Source of the DNA: Corticibacter populi
GTDB lineage: Bacteria; Pseudomonadota; Gammaproteobacteria; Burkholderiales; Burkholderiaceae_C
Length of the DNA: 64,000 nt
NCBI RefSeq assembly: GCF_004217315.1
Contig: NZ_SGWR01000001.1
Coordinates: 868,001 to 932,000 of the forward strand
Reading direction: 5' to 3'
Shown here: piece after piece, positions 53,953-63,964 of the stretch
Numbering within the stretch: the first letter of the stretch is position 1
How the letters are laid out: each line of letters begins with the position of its first letter
Position numbers and translations under genes: made by a program
Notes under the pieces: generated by a model
Told to the model about the DNA's origin: nothing
Databases searched by the model: none
The model's input: the letters and a program-made list of their open reading frames with translations, nothing else

Positions 53953-55824
53953 ATGGCATTGATGCAGATCGCCGAACCCAACCAGAGTCTCAACCCGCAC
54001 CAGTTCAAGCTGGCGGTGGGCATCGATCTCGGGACCACCCATTCGCTGGTGGCCGCGGTGCGCAACGGCGTTGCCGAGTGTCTGCCCGATGCGCAGGGAC
54101 GCGTGCTGCTGCCCTCGGCCGTGCACTACCGCGCAGACGGCGGCCGCGATATCGGCCATGCCGCACTCGACGCCGCGCCGGCCGACGCGGGCAACACCGT
54201 GGTCTCGGCCAAGCGCCTGATCGGCCGAGGCCTTTCCGACATTGCCAATGCCGGCCAGTTGCCCTACACGCTGCGCGAGCAGACCGGGGAAGACCAGCGC
54301 ATCAACCTGGCCATCGAGACCTGCGCCGGCGTCAAGACGCCGGTCGAGGTCAGCGCCGAGATCCTCGCGACGCTGCGCCAGCGTGCCGAGGACAGCTTCG
54401 ATGCCGACCTCTTCGGCGCGGTGGTCACCGTGCCGGCCTATTTCGACGACGCCCAGCGGCAGGCCACCAAGGACGCCATCCGCCTGGCCGGCATCCACCT
54501 GTTGCGCCTCATCAACGAGCCCACGGCGGCGGCCATCGCCTATGGGCTAGACAATGCTTCCGAAGGTGTCTACCTGGTCTACGACCTCGGTGGCGGCACC
54601 TTCGATGCCTCCATCCTGCGCCTGAGCAAGGGGGTCTTCGAAGTCATTGCCACCGGCGGCGATTCGGCCCTGGGCGGCGATGACGTCGATGCCCGCATCG
54701 TCGATTGGGCATGCGAACAACTGGGCCTGCGCCCCGACAGCAGCACCGAGAAGGCCTTGGCGCTGCGTGCTGCGCGCCGTGCCAAGGAAGCACTGGCCCA
54801 GCAACCCAGTGCGCCGTTGCCGGTGCAGTGGGGCGGGAAAGAGCAGGCCCTGACGCTGGGGCGCACGCAGCTGGACAGTCTGGCTGGGCCGCTGATCGAG
54901 CGCACGCTGGCCGTGCTGCGCCAGACCCTGGCGGATGCGCAACTGACACCGCGGGACATCCAGGGTGTCGTGATGGTGGGCGGTTCGACCCGCATGCTGG
55001 CCGTACAGCAAGCCGTCACGGCGATGTTCGGCCGCGCGCCGCTCACCAACCTGAACCCGGACGAGGTCGTGGCGCTGGGCGCGGCCATCCAGGCCAACCA
55101 GCTCGCCGGCAACCCGCGTGGCGACGATGTGCTGTTGCTGGATGTGGTGCCGCTGTCGCTGGGCCTGGAGATCATGGGCGGCATGACCGAGCGCATCATC
55201 GGACGCAATGAAACCATTCCGGTCGCCAAGGCGCAGGACTTCACCACCTACCAGGACGGCCAGACCGCGCTGGCCATCCATGTGGTGCAGGGCGAGCGCG
55301 ACATGGTGGCCGACAACCGCAGCCTGGCGCGCTTCGAGTTGCGCGGCATCCCGCCGATGGCCGCTGGCGCCGCGCGCATCCGCGTCACCTTCACGGTCGA
55401 TGCCGACGGCCTGCTGAGCGTGGCTGCGCGCGAGCTGACCTCCGGGGTCGAGGCCAGCGTGCAGGTCAAACCCTCCTACGGCCTGGGCGACGCCGAGATC
55501 GAGCGCATGCTGCGCGAGAGCTTCGCCTCCGCGCAGCATGACATGCAGGCACGCGCACTGGCCGAAGCGCGTGTCGATGCGCAGCGATTGGTGCTCTCCA
55601 CCCGGTCGGCGCTGGAGAATGATGGCGACCTGCTCGATGCACCGGCCCGGCAGGCCATCGAGGCGCTGGTCGCGCGCGTGCAGGCGAGCATCCACGCCGG
55701 CGACGCCGCCAGCATCGAGGCGGCCACCAAAGCCCTGGCCGATGGCACCGAAGGCTTTGCCGCCGACCGCATGAACCGCAGCATCCAGCAGGCATTGGCC
55801 GGCCAGAACGTGCAGAGCATGTAA
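53953..55824 (+). CDS. hscA: Fe-S assembly Hsp70 chaperone HscA
   Basis: A 623-residue Hsp70-family protein specialised for releasing clusters from IscU. The ATPase domain shows the phosphate loops [15 protein letters not shown] (about residues 23-37), [15 protein letters not shown] and [13 protein letters not shown]. The substrate-binding domain starts near [20 protein letters not shown]. The length suits HscA rather than DnaK. It follows hscB by 86 bp. Confidence 0.97.
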   Translation: MALMQIAEPNQSLNPHQFKLAVGIDLGTTHSLVAAVRNGVAECLPDAQGRVLLPSAVHYRADGGRDIGHAALDAAPADAGNTVVSAKRLIGRGLSDIANAGQLPYTLREQTGEDQRINLAIETCAGVKTPVEVSAEILATLRQRAEDSFDADLFGAVVTVPAYFDDAQRQATKDAIRLAGIHLLRLINEPTAAAIAYGLDNASEGVYLVYDLGGGTFDASILRLSKGVFEVIATGGDSALGGDDVDARIVDWACEQLGLRPDSSTEKALALRAARRAKEALAQQPSAPLPVQWGGKEQALTLGRTQLDSLAGPLIERTLAVLRQTLADAQLTPRDIQGVVMVGGSTRMLAVQQAVTAMFGRAPLTNLNPDEVVALGAAIQANQLAGNPRGDDVLLLDVVPLSLGLEIMGGMTERIIGRNETIPVAKAQDFTTYQDGQTALAIHVVQGERDMVADNRSLARFELRGIPPMAAGAARIRVTFTVDADGLLSVAARELTSGVEASVQVKPSYGLGDAEIERMLRESFASAQHDMQARALAEARVDAQRLVLSTRSALENDGDLLDAPARQAIEALVARVQASIHAGDAASIEAATKALADGTEGFAADRMNRSIQQALAGQNVQSM

Positions 55825-55882
55825 GCGGCACCACAGCACGAATCCCCTTGCGCACACGCCCGCCCAACCCAACATTCACACC

Positions 55883-56221
55883 ATGCCCAAAATCACCGTA
55901 CTCCCCAATGCCGATCTGGCCCCCAATGGCGCGGAAATCGAGGTCGCACCCGGCACCTCCGTGTGCGAAGCACTGCTGGAAAATGGCATCGAGATCGAGC
56001 ACGCCTGCGACATGAGCTGCGCCTGCACGACCTGCCACGTCATCGTGCGCAAAGGCTATGACTCGCTGGGTGAACCAGAGGAAGCCGAGGAAGACCTGCT
56101 CGACAAGGCCTGGGGCCTGGAGCCGCATTCTCGCCTGAGCTGCCAGGCCATCGTCTCCCGCGATGACCTGACGGTCGAGATACCGAAATACACCATCAAC
56201 CACGCCAAGGAAAACCACTGA
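55883..56221 (+). CDS. fdx: ISC-type [2Fe-2S] ferredoxin
   Basis: A 112-residue adrenodoxin-type ferredoxin supplying electrons for cluster assembly. Cluster ligands are C42, C48, C51 and C87 (ACDMSCACTTCHV and SRLSCQAIV), with an additional C46. It is the last gene of the isc operon, 58 bp after hscA, and converges on the NAD(P)HX repair gene. Confidence 0.96.
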   Translation: MPKITVLPNADLAPNGAEIEVAPGTSVCEALLENGIEIEHACDMSCACTTCHVIVRKGYDSLGEPEEAEEDLLDKAWGLEPHSRLSCQAIVSRDDLTVEIPKYTINHAKENH

Positions 56222-56271
56222 GGACCTGCAAGACAGGCAAGGTTATCCGCGACAGGGCCGGACGCGATGCG

Positions 56272-57756
56272 TCATGCGCCGTGCCAGACAGGTTGTTGCG
56301 CCTGCTCCCGCAGCACGCCTGCCAGCGCCGGCAGCAAATCATCGGCCACCATGCCGGCACCAGCACGGCGGGCCGCCTGACCATGCTGCCAGACCGCCGC
56401 GCAGGCGGCCTCGAAGGCCGGCATGCCCTGCGCCAGCAGGCCCGCGGCCATGCCGGCCAGCACATCGCCGGTGCCGCCGGTGGCCAGCCAGGGCGGCGCA
56501 TCGCCATTGATGGCCAGGCGCCCATCGGGCGCGGCAATCACCGTATCGGCCCCCTTGAGAATCACCACGGCCTGCGCCTGGCGGGCCGCCGCGCTGGCAC
56601 GCCGGAGCTTGTCGCCATGCATCGTGAAGAGACGGGCGAACTCCCCTTCGTGCGGAGTCAGGATGGCATCCCCGCGGCCTTGTGACAGCGCTTCGAAAAG
56701 CTGCGGCGGCGTATCCTGGAACACCGTCAGCGCATCGGCGTCGAGCACCGCCGACTTGCCCGCGCGCAGGCTGTCAAGCACCGCCTGGCGCGTGGCCAGC
56801 GCCACGCCGGCTCCGGGGCCGATCACACAGACATTGCGGCGCACATCGGCAAGCAGGCGCTCGAAACCGGTTTCGTCCTCGATCGCCTGCACCATGCAGC
56901 TTTGCAGATTCTGGGCATAGATGGCGTGGCTTTGCACCGGGGCCGCCAGGGTCACGAGCCCCGCACCAATACGCTGCGCCGCCTGTGCGCTCATGCGGGC
57001 CGCGCCGGTGAGCACGGCACCGCCCAACACCAATACATGGCCGCGGTTGTATTTATGCCCCAGCGCGGCCGGATGCGGATAATGAGCCTGCCACAGGGCG
57101 GGCGTGTTGCGCCAGGTCCGCAGCGCAATGGCATCGAGCACCTCGGGCGGAATGCCGATGTCGGCCAGCACGAGCTGGCCGCACAGCGCCCGGCCCGGGT
57201 ATAGCCAGTGACCCGGCTTGTGCCGAAAAAAAGTCACCGTCACTGCGGCAGCAGCGGCCTTTCCCAGTACCGCACCGCTGGCGCCGTCGAGCCCGCTGGG
57301 AACATCAACCGCGCAGATCGGCAGTCGGCTCTGCGCCATCGCCTCGACCAACTGCAGGGCCGCGCCATCGAGCGGCCGGTCCAGTCCGGCGCCAAAGAGT
57401 GCATCGACCAGCAAATCGAAATCGGCCGGCCGGAATTCGGCCACCGCCTGCACCGCACCTGTCCACTGCGTGGCCGCCCAGGCCGCATCGCCGCGCAGCT
57501 TGCCGGTCTCGCCCAGCAGGAACAGGCTGACCGGCCAGCCCAATGCCTGCAGGCATTGGGCCGCCACGAAACCATCGCCGCCATTGTTGCCCGGCCCGCA
57601 CAGCACGGCCACGCGGCAAGGCTGCCAGCGCCGGGCTACCGCACGCGCGACCGCCTCACCAGCCGCCTGCATCAGCCGCGTGCCAGCGATGCCGGCAGCG
57701 ATCGCGGCGCGGTCCGCCTGGCCCATCTGGGCGGGAGTGAGGAGTTCCTGGGACAT
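56272..57756 (-). CDS. nnr: Bifunctional NAD(P)HX epimerase/ADP-dependent dehydratase
   Basis: A 494-residue fusion that repairs hydrated NAD(P)H. The N-terminal epimerase half (about residues 1-215) has GPGNNGGDGFVAAQCL and VDALFGAGLDRPLDG. The C-terminal dehydratase half has YNRGHVLVLGG, VIGPGAGVA, ILTPHEGEFARL and the nucleotide-site motif TGGTGDVLAGMAAGLL. The ATG at 57756 begins the family's N-terminal helix; further upstream sequence is not conserved-looking. Confidence 0.93.
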   Translation of the reverse strand: MSQELLTPAQMGQADRAAIAAGIAGTRLMQAAGEAVARAVARRWQPCRVAVLCGPGNNGGDGFVAAQCLQALGWPVSLFLLGETGKLRGDAAWAATQWTGAVQAVAEFRPADFDLLVDALFGAGLDRPLDGAALQLVEAMAQSRLPICAVDVPSGLDGASGAVLGKAAAAAVTVTFFRHKPGHWLYPGRALCGQLVLADIGIPPEVLDAIALRTWRNTPALWQAHYPHPAALGHKYNRGHVLVLGGAVLTGAARMSAQAAQRIGAGLVTLAAPVQSHAIYAQNLQSCMVQAIEDETGFERLLADVRRNVCVIGPGAGVALATRQAVLDSLRAGKSAVLDADALTVFQDTPPQLFEALSQGRGDAILTPHEGEFARLFTMHGDKLRRASAAARQAQAVVILKGADTVIAAPDGRLAINGDAPPWLATGGTGDVLAGMAAGLLAQGMPAFEAACAAVWQHGQAARRAGAGMVADDLLPALAGVLREQAQQPVWHGA

Positions 57757-57899
57757 CGGAGGCTGAAGAAAGAGTAGATGGAAGGGATGGCGGGCAAGCC
57801 CCACCCGCAAGACCTGGCAGCAGGACGGGCCTTCATCATTCTTCTGCAAAGACCGCGCGCTGCCTTCTGATGCCGAGCCTCGGGTAAGATCGCCCGTGT

Positions 57900-58466
57900 A
57901 TGCTATACGACATCGTCTCCTTTCTGCTGCAGATCTTCGTCAGCGTCTTCGCTGGCGCCTGCCTGTTGCGCGTGCACATGCAGGCCGAGCGTGTGAGCTT
58001 TGCCAACCCGCTTGGCCAGGTCGTGCTGCTGCTGACCAACTGGCTGGTGCAGCCGGTACGCCGCGTGGTGCGTGCCAATGGCCGCTGGGACTGGGTGGGC
58101 CTGCTGCTCGCCTACGCCTTGCTGCTGGTGCAATGCGTGCTGCTGCTCCTGCTGGCCGGCGCCTGGCCGGGGTTGTCCATTGCGCCGATCTGGGCCTTCT
58201 TCGCGTTGCTGCGACTGGCGCTGTCGCTGGCCATGGCCATCGTGCTGGTCCATGTCGTGCTCTCCTGGATCCAGCCAGGCGGCTGGCTGCACGGTCTCAC
58301 CGGCCAGCTGTGCCGGCCCTGGCTGGCAGGGCTGCGACGGATGCTGCCGACGGCCGGTGGCATCGATTTGTCGCCATTGGTGTTGCTGTTGCTGCTGCAA
58401 GTGGCGCAGATCATGCTGCAGCACATCCAGGCGGACATGCTGAGCCTTACCCTGCCGCGTCTGTGA
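57900..58466 (+). CDS. YggT family membrane protein
   Basis: A 188-residue inner-membrane protein with two YggT repeats, each with a pair of helices and a conserved proline-containing segment: NPLGQVVLLLTNWLVQPVRR in the first and WLHGLTGQLCRPWLAGLRRM in the second. YggT proteins are linked to osmotic tolerance and cell-envelope or division functions, but the mechanism is unclear. A -10-like TAAGAT lies 10 bp before the ATG, so the leader would be very short. Confidence 0.88.
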   Translation: MLYDIVSFLLQIFVSVFAGACLLRVHMQAERVSFANPLGQVVLLLTNWLVQPVRRVVRANGRWDWVGLLLAYALLLVQCVLLLLLAGAWPGLSIAPIWAFFALLRLALSLAMAIVLVHVVLSWIQPGGWLHGLTGQLCRPWLAGLRRMLPTAGGIDLSPLVLLLLLQVAQIMLQHIQADMLSLTLPRL

Positions 58467-58537
58467 ACGACCCGGCTGCCATCAGGCCCACCGGGCGCAG
58501 GCCATTGCCGCATTGACCACCCATCAAGGACCCCCAC

Positions 58538-58954
58538 ATGCAATTTCTTCACACCATGCTGCGCGTTGGCAACCTGCAACGCTCGATCGATTTCTACACC
58601 AAGGTGCTGGGCATGGAGCTGCTGCGCACCTCCGAGAACCCGGAGTACCAGTACTCGCTGGCTTTCCTTGGCTACGGCGGCGGCAACCCCGCGCAGGCGG
58701 AGCTGGAGCTGACCTACAACTGGGGCACCGAGTCCTATGATCTGGGCACGGCCTACGGACACGTCGCCATTGGCGTGCCGGATGCCTACGCGGCCTGCGA
58801 GAAGATCCGTGCCGCCGGCGGCAAGGTCACGCGCGAGGCCGGCCCGGTCAAGGGCGGCACCACCGTCATTGCCTTCGTCGAGGATCCCGACGGCTACAAG
58901 ATCGAACTGATCGAACGTGCCGATGCTGCAGCCACAGGCACCGGCCTGCGCTGA
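58538..58954 (+). CDS. gloA: Lactoylglutathione lyase (glyoxalase I)
   Basis: A 138-residue metalloenzyme converting the methylglyoxal-glutathione hemithioacetal to S-lactoylglutathione. Metal ligands are recognisable in [13 protein letters not shown] (H5), [17 protein letters not shown] and [12 protein letters not shown]. Its length and lack of the eukaryotic insert suit the nickel/cobalt-type bacterial enzyme. pdxH starts 19 bp downstream. Confidence 0.95.
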   Translation: MQFLHTMLRVGNLQRSIDFYTKVLGMELLRTSENPEYQYSLAFLGYGGGNPAQAELELTYNWGTESYDLGTAYGHVAIGVPDAYAACEKIRAAGGKVTREAGPVKGGTTVIAFVEDPDGYKIELIERADAAATGTGLR

Positions 58955-58973
58955 ACCACCAAGGGCCACTGCC

Positions 58974-59630
58974 ATGAGCCACGACATCGACCTTGCCGCC
59001 ATGCGCGTGAACTACACGCGCGATGTACTGCTGGAGGACCAGGTCCCCGCCGATCCGCAGCGTTTGTTCGACACCTGGCTGGAGCAGGCCGTCGCCAGCG
59101 AAATGCCCGAGCCCAATGCAATGACGCTGGCCACCGTCGGCAGCGACCTGCGCCCGAGCACGCGCATCGTACTGCTCAAGGAAAGCGATGCGCTGGGGCT
59201 GGTGTGGTACACCAACTACCAGAGTCGCAAGGGCATCGAGCTGGCGGGCAATCCGCAGGCTGCGCTGCAGTTCCACTGGGTCGATTTGCAGCGGGTGGTG
59301 CGCGTCGAGGGGCGCGTCGAGAAAGTCTCGGCCGAGGAAAGCGATGCCTACTTCGCCGTGCGACCGCTCGACTCGCGCCTGGGTGCCTGGGCCAGCCCGC
59401 AAAGCCAGCCCATTGCCGGCCGCGCGGCGCTGGAGGCAGCCTTCGAGCAGGTGCGTCAGACTTTGCCCGACGCGCGGAACCCGGCCCGGCCCGCGCATTG
59501 GGGCGGCTACCGGCTGATTCCCGAGACCTGGGAATTCTGGCAGGGCCGCGCCAGCCGGCTGCATGACCGTATCCGGTACCACCGCAGCACCGGCGCCCCG
59601 GACTGGCAGATCACCCGCCTGGCGCCTTGA
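58974..59630 (+). CDS. pdxH: Pyridoxine/pyridoxamine 5'-phosphate oxidase
   Basis: A 218-residue FMN enzyme making pyridoxal 5'-phosphate, the cofactor of IscS and ArgD encoded nearby. Conserved segments are [56 protein letters not shown] and the C-terminal [16 protein letters not shown]. The ATG at 58974 gives the usual length. Only 19 bp separate it from gloA, suggesting an operon. Confidence 0.96.
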   Translation: MSHDIDLAAMRVNYTRDVLLEDQVPADPQRLFDTWLEQAVASEMPEPNAMTLATVGSDLRPSTRIVLLKESDALGLVWYTNYQSRKGIELAGNPQAALQFHWVDLQRVVRVEGRVEKVSAEESDAYFAVRPLDSRLGAWASPQSQPIAGRAALEAAFEQVRQTLPDARNPARPAHWGGYRLIPETWEFWQGRASRLHDRIRYHRSTGAPDWQITRLAP

Positions 59631-59812
59631 CCTCCCTCCCGCCGCATGTATGGCGGCACGACGGGAGACGGCATGGCCCCGCCTTGCCGCATGAAAAAAC
59701 TGCCGCACTGCCACACGGGCACCATGCAGGCGTCCTAGAATCGACGGTTTCCCCCCTCAACCGACCTCGGCCGCACCGCGCCGGCCGGGGGTCAATGGAT
59801 TGGAGCCTTTCC

Positions 59813-61015
59813 ATGAGCGCATCGCAAGCAGTTGCTTCTTCCCACGTCATGAACACCTATGGGCGCGTGAACATCGCGCTCTCGCACGGCCAGGGCGTGC
59901 GCGTGTGGGACACGGGCGGCCGCGAATACCTCGATGCCCTGAGCGGAATCGCCGTCAACACGCTGGGCCACAACCATCCGCGGCTGGTGCCAGCGCTGCA
60001 GGAGCAGATCGGCAAGATCATCCACAGCTCCAACTACTACCATGTGCCGGGCCAGGAACAGCTCGCGGCCAAGCTGGTCGAGCTCTCGGGTCTGAGCAAC
60101 GCCTTCTTCTGCAATTCGGGCCTGGAGGCGAACGAAGCGGCGCTGAAACTCGCGCGCAAGCTCGGCAACGACCGCGGCTACCGGGATCCCAAGGTGGTGG
60201 TCTGCGAACACGCCTTTCACGGCCGCTCCATCGCCACGCTCTCAGCCACCGGCAACCCGAAGATCCACGCCGGCTTCTATCCGCTGCTGGGCGGCTTCAT
60301 CCGTGTGCCGCTCAATGATTTCGAGGGCCTGCTGCGCGCCGTCGAGAACGAGTCCGAGGTGGCGGCGGTGTTCTTCGAGGTCATCCAGGGCGAAGGTGGC
60401 ATCCACCCGGCCCGCATGGAATACCTCAAGCAGGTGCGCGCGCTGTGCGACGAGCGCGACTGGCTGATGATGGTCGACGAAGTGCAGTGCGGCATGGGCC
60501 GCACCGGCAAGTGGTTTGCCCACCAGTGGGCCGGCATCCGCCCGGACGTGATGGCGCTGGCCAAGGGCCTCGCCTCGGGCGTGCCGGTTGGCGCGGTGGT
60601 GGCCGGCCCGAAGGCTGCCAACATCTTCCAGCCCGGCAACCACGGCACGACTTTCGGCGGCAATCCGCTGGCGATGCGCGCGGCGGTCGAGACCATCCGC
60701 ATCATCGAGGAAGACCGTCTGCTGGAGAACGCCCAGCGCGTCGGCGCCCACCTGCACCAGCGCTTGCGCGAGCACCTGGGTCATTTGCCCGGCTTCGTCG
60801 AGATCCGCGGCGAAGGCCTGATGCTTGGCGTCGAACTTGACCGCCCCTGCGGCGCACTGATCCAGCAGGCCGCCGATGCCGGCCTGCTCATCAGCGTCAC
60901 CGCCGATCGCGTGGTGCGGCTGCTGCCGGCGCTGATCTTCACCGAGGCCGATGCCGACGAGCTGGTCCAGCGCCTGGCACCGGTGATCGAGGCCTTTCTG
61001 GCCACCCCGAACTGA
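59813..61015 (+). CDS. argD: Acetylornithine aminotransferase (class III, ArgD-type)
   Basis: A 400-residue PLP-dependent aminotransferase of arginine biosynthesis. It has the class III features FFCNSGLEANEAALKLARK, HAFHGRSIATLS, the aspartate motif MMVDEVQCGMGRTGKW and the PLP lysine in MALAKGLASGVPVGA. The ATG at 59813 is chosen because GGAG lies 8-9 bases upstream; an ATG six codons earlier is possible. argF follows after 49 bp, which supports the arginine role over related succinylornithine or GABA aminotransferases. Confidence 0.93.
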   Translation: MSASQAVASSHVMNTYGRVNIALSHGQGVRVWDTGGREYLDALSGIAVNTLGHNHPRLVPALQEQIGKIIHSSNYYHVPGQEQLAAKLVELSGLSNAFFCNSGLEANEAALKLARKLGNDRGYRDPKVVVCEHAFHGRSIATLSATGNPKIHAGFYPLLGGFIRVPLNDFEGLLRAVENESEVAAVFFEVIQGEGGIHPARMEYLKQVRALCDERDWLMMVDEVQCGMGRTGKWFAHQWAGIRPDVMALAKGLASGVPVGAVVAGPKAANIFQPGNHGTTFGGNPLAMRAAVETIRIIEEDRLLENAQRVGAHLHQRLREHLGHLPGFVEIRGEGLMLGVELDRPCGALIQQAADAGLLISVTADRVVRLLPALIFTEADADELVQRLAPVIEAFLATPN

Positions 61016-61064
61016 CGCCGCGGCGGCCATGCGTGCCGCCCGACACCCGCAAAGGAATCACCGC

Positions 61065-61997
61065 ATGAGCACCATCAAGCACTACCTGCAGTTCAACGAC
61101 TTCAGCGCCGACGAATACGCCTACCTGCTGCAGCGCGCGGCCACGCTCAAGAAGATGTTCAAGAGCTACGAGAAGCACCAGACGCTCTCGGACCGCACGC
61201 TGGCCATGATCTTCGAGAAGGCCAGCACCCGCACGCGCGTGAGCTTCGAGGCGGGCATGTACCAGCTCGGCGGCTATGTGGTGCACCTGACCACCAACGA
61301 CAGCCAGCTCGGCCGCGCCGAACCCATCGCCGACAGCGCCCGCGTGATCAGCCGCATGGTCGATATCGTGATGATCCGCACCTTCGAGCAGGCCAAAATC
61401 GAGACCTTCGCCGAATACTCGCGCGTGCCGGTCATCAATGGCCTGACCAACGAGTTCCACCCCTGCCAGATCCTCGCCGACATCTTCACCTTCATCGAAA
61501 ACCGCGGCCCGATCCAGGGCAAGACGGTAGCCTGGGTGGGCGACGGCAACAACATGGCCAATACTTGGCTGCAGGCGGCGCAGCTGCTCGACTTCAAGCT
61601 GCACATCAGCGCCCCCAGCGGCTACGAGCTCGACGAAAAGCTGGCGCTGGGCGGCAAGGCCGACCCGCAGCACTTCCAGACCTTTGCCAACCCGCACGAT
61701 GCCTGCCGCGGCGCCGATCTCGTCACCACCGATGTGTGGACCAGCATGGGCTATGAGGAAGAGAACGCCAAGCGCCAGAAGGCCTTTGCGGACTGGAAGG
61801 TCGACACCGAGATGATGGCGCTGGCCCAGCCCGATGCCCTCTTCATGCATTGCCTGCCGGCGCACCGCGGCGAGGAGGTCGATGCCGACGTCATCGACGG
61901 GCCGCAATCGGTCGTCTGGGACGAGGCGGAAAACCGCATGCACGTGCAGAAGGCCTTGATGGAATACCTGCTGATCGGCCGCCAGCCGCAGGCCTGA
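61065..61997 (+). CDS. argF: Ornithine carbamoyltransferase
   Basis: A 310-residue anabolic enzyme forming citrulline from ornithine and carbamoyl phosphate. Carbamoyl phosphate-binding STRTR is in EKASTRTRVSFEAG, HPCQ is in NEFHPCQILAD and the ornithine-side motif HCLPAHRG is near residue 264. AAAGGA precedes the ATG at 61065. It is co-directional with argD and ends at a strong terminator. Confidence 0.97.
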   Translation: MSTIKHYLQFNDFSADEYAYLLQRAATLKKMFKSYEKHQTLSDRTLAMIFEKASTRTRVSFEAGMYQLGGYVVHLTTNDSQLGRAEPIADSARVISRMVDIVMIRTFEQAKIETFAEYSRVPVINGLTNEFHPCQILADIFTFIENRGPIQGKTVAWVGDGNNMANTWLQAAQLLDFKLHISAPSGYELDEKLALGGKADPQHFQTFANPHDACRGADLVTTDVWTSMGYEEENAKRQKAFADWKVDTEMMALAQPDALFMHCLPAHRGEEVDADVIDGPQSVVWDEAENRMHVQKALMEYLLIGRQPQA

Positions 61998-62025
61998 AGT
62001 TCCCCGGCAATCAGCGGCCAACGCT

Positions 62026-62058
62026 GCATGGGCCTGCTCGCGCAGGTCCATGCCTTTT
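62026..62058 (+). terminator. Intrinsic terminator between argF and cutA
   Basis: GCATGGGCCTGC (62026-62037) pairs with GCAGGTCCATGC (62042-62053), 11 of 12 standard pairs plus one G-T pair, with a TCGC tetraloop and a following CTTTT. It lies 28 bp after the argF stop. Confidence 0.85.
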
Positions 62059-62089
62059 GCGCCGTCCGCCCCCTTCCCGATTTTCTTTG

Positions 62090-62419
62090 CTATTGACTGC
62101 TGCCTGCATCGGCCACGGAGTCCGCCACCCAGGCCGCAAACGGCGCATGCGCATATTGGGTGGCCAGCGCGTAGATGGCCGGCAATTCGTAAGGGTGCTG
62201 CGCCAGCAGCCATGTCTGCAGCGCCGCGTAACCAGCATCGCTGGTCTTGAAAAGCAGGCGGTACTCACCCTCCTGCACCACCCCTCCCTGCCACACGTAA
62301 CAGCTCTGAATCGGCTCGAACTGCGCGCAGGCCGCCAGCCGTTGCGCGATGGCGCCACTGGCCAGACGTTCGGCATCGGCCTGCGTGGCGACGGTGGTCA
62401 GGACGGTCAGGAAATGCAT
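62090..62419 (-). CDS. cutA: Divalent-cation tolerance protein CutA
   Basis: A 109-residue trimeric protein of the CutA1 family. Conserved segments are FLTVLTTVATQADAERLA, LAACAQFEPIQSCYVWQGGV, EYRLLFKTS and HPYELPAIYAL. The ATG at 62419 is preferred because GAAGGTG lies just upstream; an ATG at 62452 would add 11 residues. The biochemical role is uncertain despite the name. Divergent from the MFS gene. Confidence 0.93.
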   Translation of the reverse strand: MHFLTVLTTVATQADAERLASGAIAQRLAACAQFEPIQSCYVWQGGVVQEGEYRLLFKTSDAGYAALQTWLLAQHPYELPAIYALATQYAHAPFAAWVADSVADAGSSQ

Positions 62420-62502
62420 CGCGGCACCTTCAGAGAATGTTTGCAAGCCCATGCACGGGATACCGGTGTGGCCATCGGCAGATCCAGCCCATCTGAACGA
62501 AT

Positions 62503-62521
62503 GTAAAGAGTTATCATTCTA
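62503..62521 (+). promoter_or_regulatory. Weak Fur-box-like site between cutA and the MFS gene
   Basis: GTAAAGAGTTATCATTCTA matches the 19-bp Fur consensus at 11 positions, including a complete ATCATT core. It sits in the divergent spacer, 150 bp before the MFS start. On sequence alone it is borderline. Confidence 0.25.
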
Positions 62522-62671
62522 CCGCTGCATCCAGCATCCGATGTCGCAGGCACAGAAGCGGCATGTGAAGCTGAATGCGGCGCGCGCCTTGCGCACCGCT
62601 GCAGGCGCTATCGGCCCGCGGGCCGGCGGTCGCCCTGCTGCCGTTGATGCCACCACAGGATTCTTCATTCA

Positions 62672-63964
62672 ATGAGACACCCCCCTCCGAAAGCCTTTCG
62701 CCTGCTGCCGCTGCTGGCTGCGGCGCTGGTCGGCACCATGGCCATGATGGCCTATGTGGCCATTATCGGCCCGCTGGTGCGGCGCCTTGGCGTCTCCGAA
62801 CTGGTGGCCGGTGTCTCGATGGCCATCGGCGGCGTCTTCTGGATGCTGATGGCGCGCTGGTGGGGACGGCTGAGCGACCGGCGCGGACGCAAGCGGGTGC
62901 TGCTCATCGGGCTGGGCGTGTTCGGGCTGACGTACCTGGCACTGGCCGTGTTCGTGGATGCGGCGCTGCGCCAGCCGCTGCCGGCCCTGTGGGTTGCCGT
63001 GGTGCTGATCGCGACGCGCTCGGTGATCGGCGCCTTCTATGCGGCCGTGCCTCCGACGGCGGCCGCCACCATCGCCGACAATGTCGCGCCCGAAGGCCGG
63101 CATGCCGCCATGGCCAAGCTTGGTTCGGCCAACGCGCTGGGCATGGTGGCCGGCCCGGCCATCATCAGCCAGGTCAGCGCCCAGGGTCTGGAATGGGGGT
63201 TCTACGCCACGGCCATGCTGCCATTGCTGGGTTTTGCCTGCATCGCACTGTGGCTACCGGCACAGATACCGGTGGCGGCCACAGCATCTGCCAAGCCACT
63301 CCAGCCGTCCATGCCGGCACCACGGCCCGGCGTCCCGGGCCGGGCCGCTCCCATGGCACTGTGGGACCGGCGCCTGCGGCCTGCCGTGCTCACCGCCTTC
63401 ATCGCCATGATGTCGGTGGCCGTCGCCCAGGTCTCGGTCGGCTTTTTCGCCATGGACCGGCTGGGCCTGGACGAAACCGGCGGCGCGCGCGCGGCCGGCC
63501 ATGCCCTGGCCTGCGTTGGCGTGGCGCTGATGCTCTCGCAACAGTTCGTGATCCGCCTGCCGCACATCGCCCTGCCCCACTGGGTGCTGGCGGGAGCATT
63601 GATCTCGGCCGGCGGCTTTGCCAGCGTCTTTCTGGCCCACAGCCTGCCTGGCCTGCTGCTGGCTTATGCGGTCGGAGCCTTCGGCATGGGCTTCATCTTC
63701 CCGTCGTTCCAGGCCATGGCGGCCAATGCCGTCGCCGCCCATGAACAGGGCGCCGCCGCTGGCAATGTGTCCGCCGCACAAGGCCTGGGCATGGTACTGG
63801 GGCCGCTGATCGGCACCGGTCTCTACCAGTTGGCGCCCGTTGCCCCTTACCTGTGGATTGCCGCAGCGCTGTTGCTGCTGGCCATCTCGACACTGGCCTC
63901 CGGCGCCGCCCGGCCGCATGCCGCCGGGCCCGACCAGGCCCAGCCCCAAACGCCCAGGCCCTGA
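62672..63964 (+). CDS. MFS transporter
   Basis: A 430-residue major facilitator permease with 12 predicted helices and a Pro-rich cytoplasmic loop in the middle (about residues 205-230). The loop 2-3 motif is RWWGRLSDRRGRKRVLL (about residues 63-79), typical of drug and metabolite exporters. The substrate is unknown; a siderophore exporter of the AlcS kind is one possibility raised by the Fur-like site upstream. The gene ends 36 bp before the window edge. Confidence 0.88.
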   Translation: MRHPPPKAFRLLPLLAAALVGTMAMMAYVAIIGPLVRRLGVSELVAGVSMAIGGVFWMLMARWWGRLSDRRGRKRVLLIGLGVFGLTYLALAVFVDAALRQPLPALWVAVVLIATRSVIGAFYAAVPPTAAATIADNVAPEGRHAAMAKLGSANALGMVAGPAIISQVSAQGLEWGFYATAMLPLLGFACIALWLPAQIPVAATASAKPLQPSMPAPRPGVPGRAAPMALWDRRLRPAVLTAFIAMMSVAVAQVSVGFFAMDRLGLDETGGARAAGHALACVGVALMLSQQFVIRLPHIALPHWVLAGALISAGGFASVFLAHSLPGLLLAYAVGAFGMGFIFPSFQAMAANAVAAHEQGAAAGNVSAAQGLGMVLGPLIGTGLYQLAPVAPYLWIAAALLLLAISTLASGAARPHAAGPDQAQPQTPRP

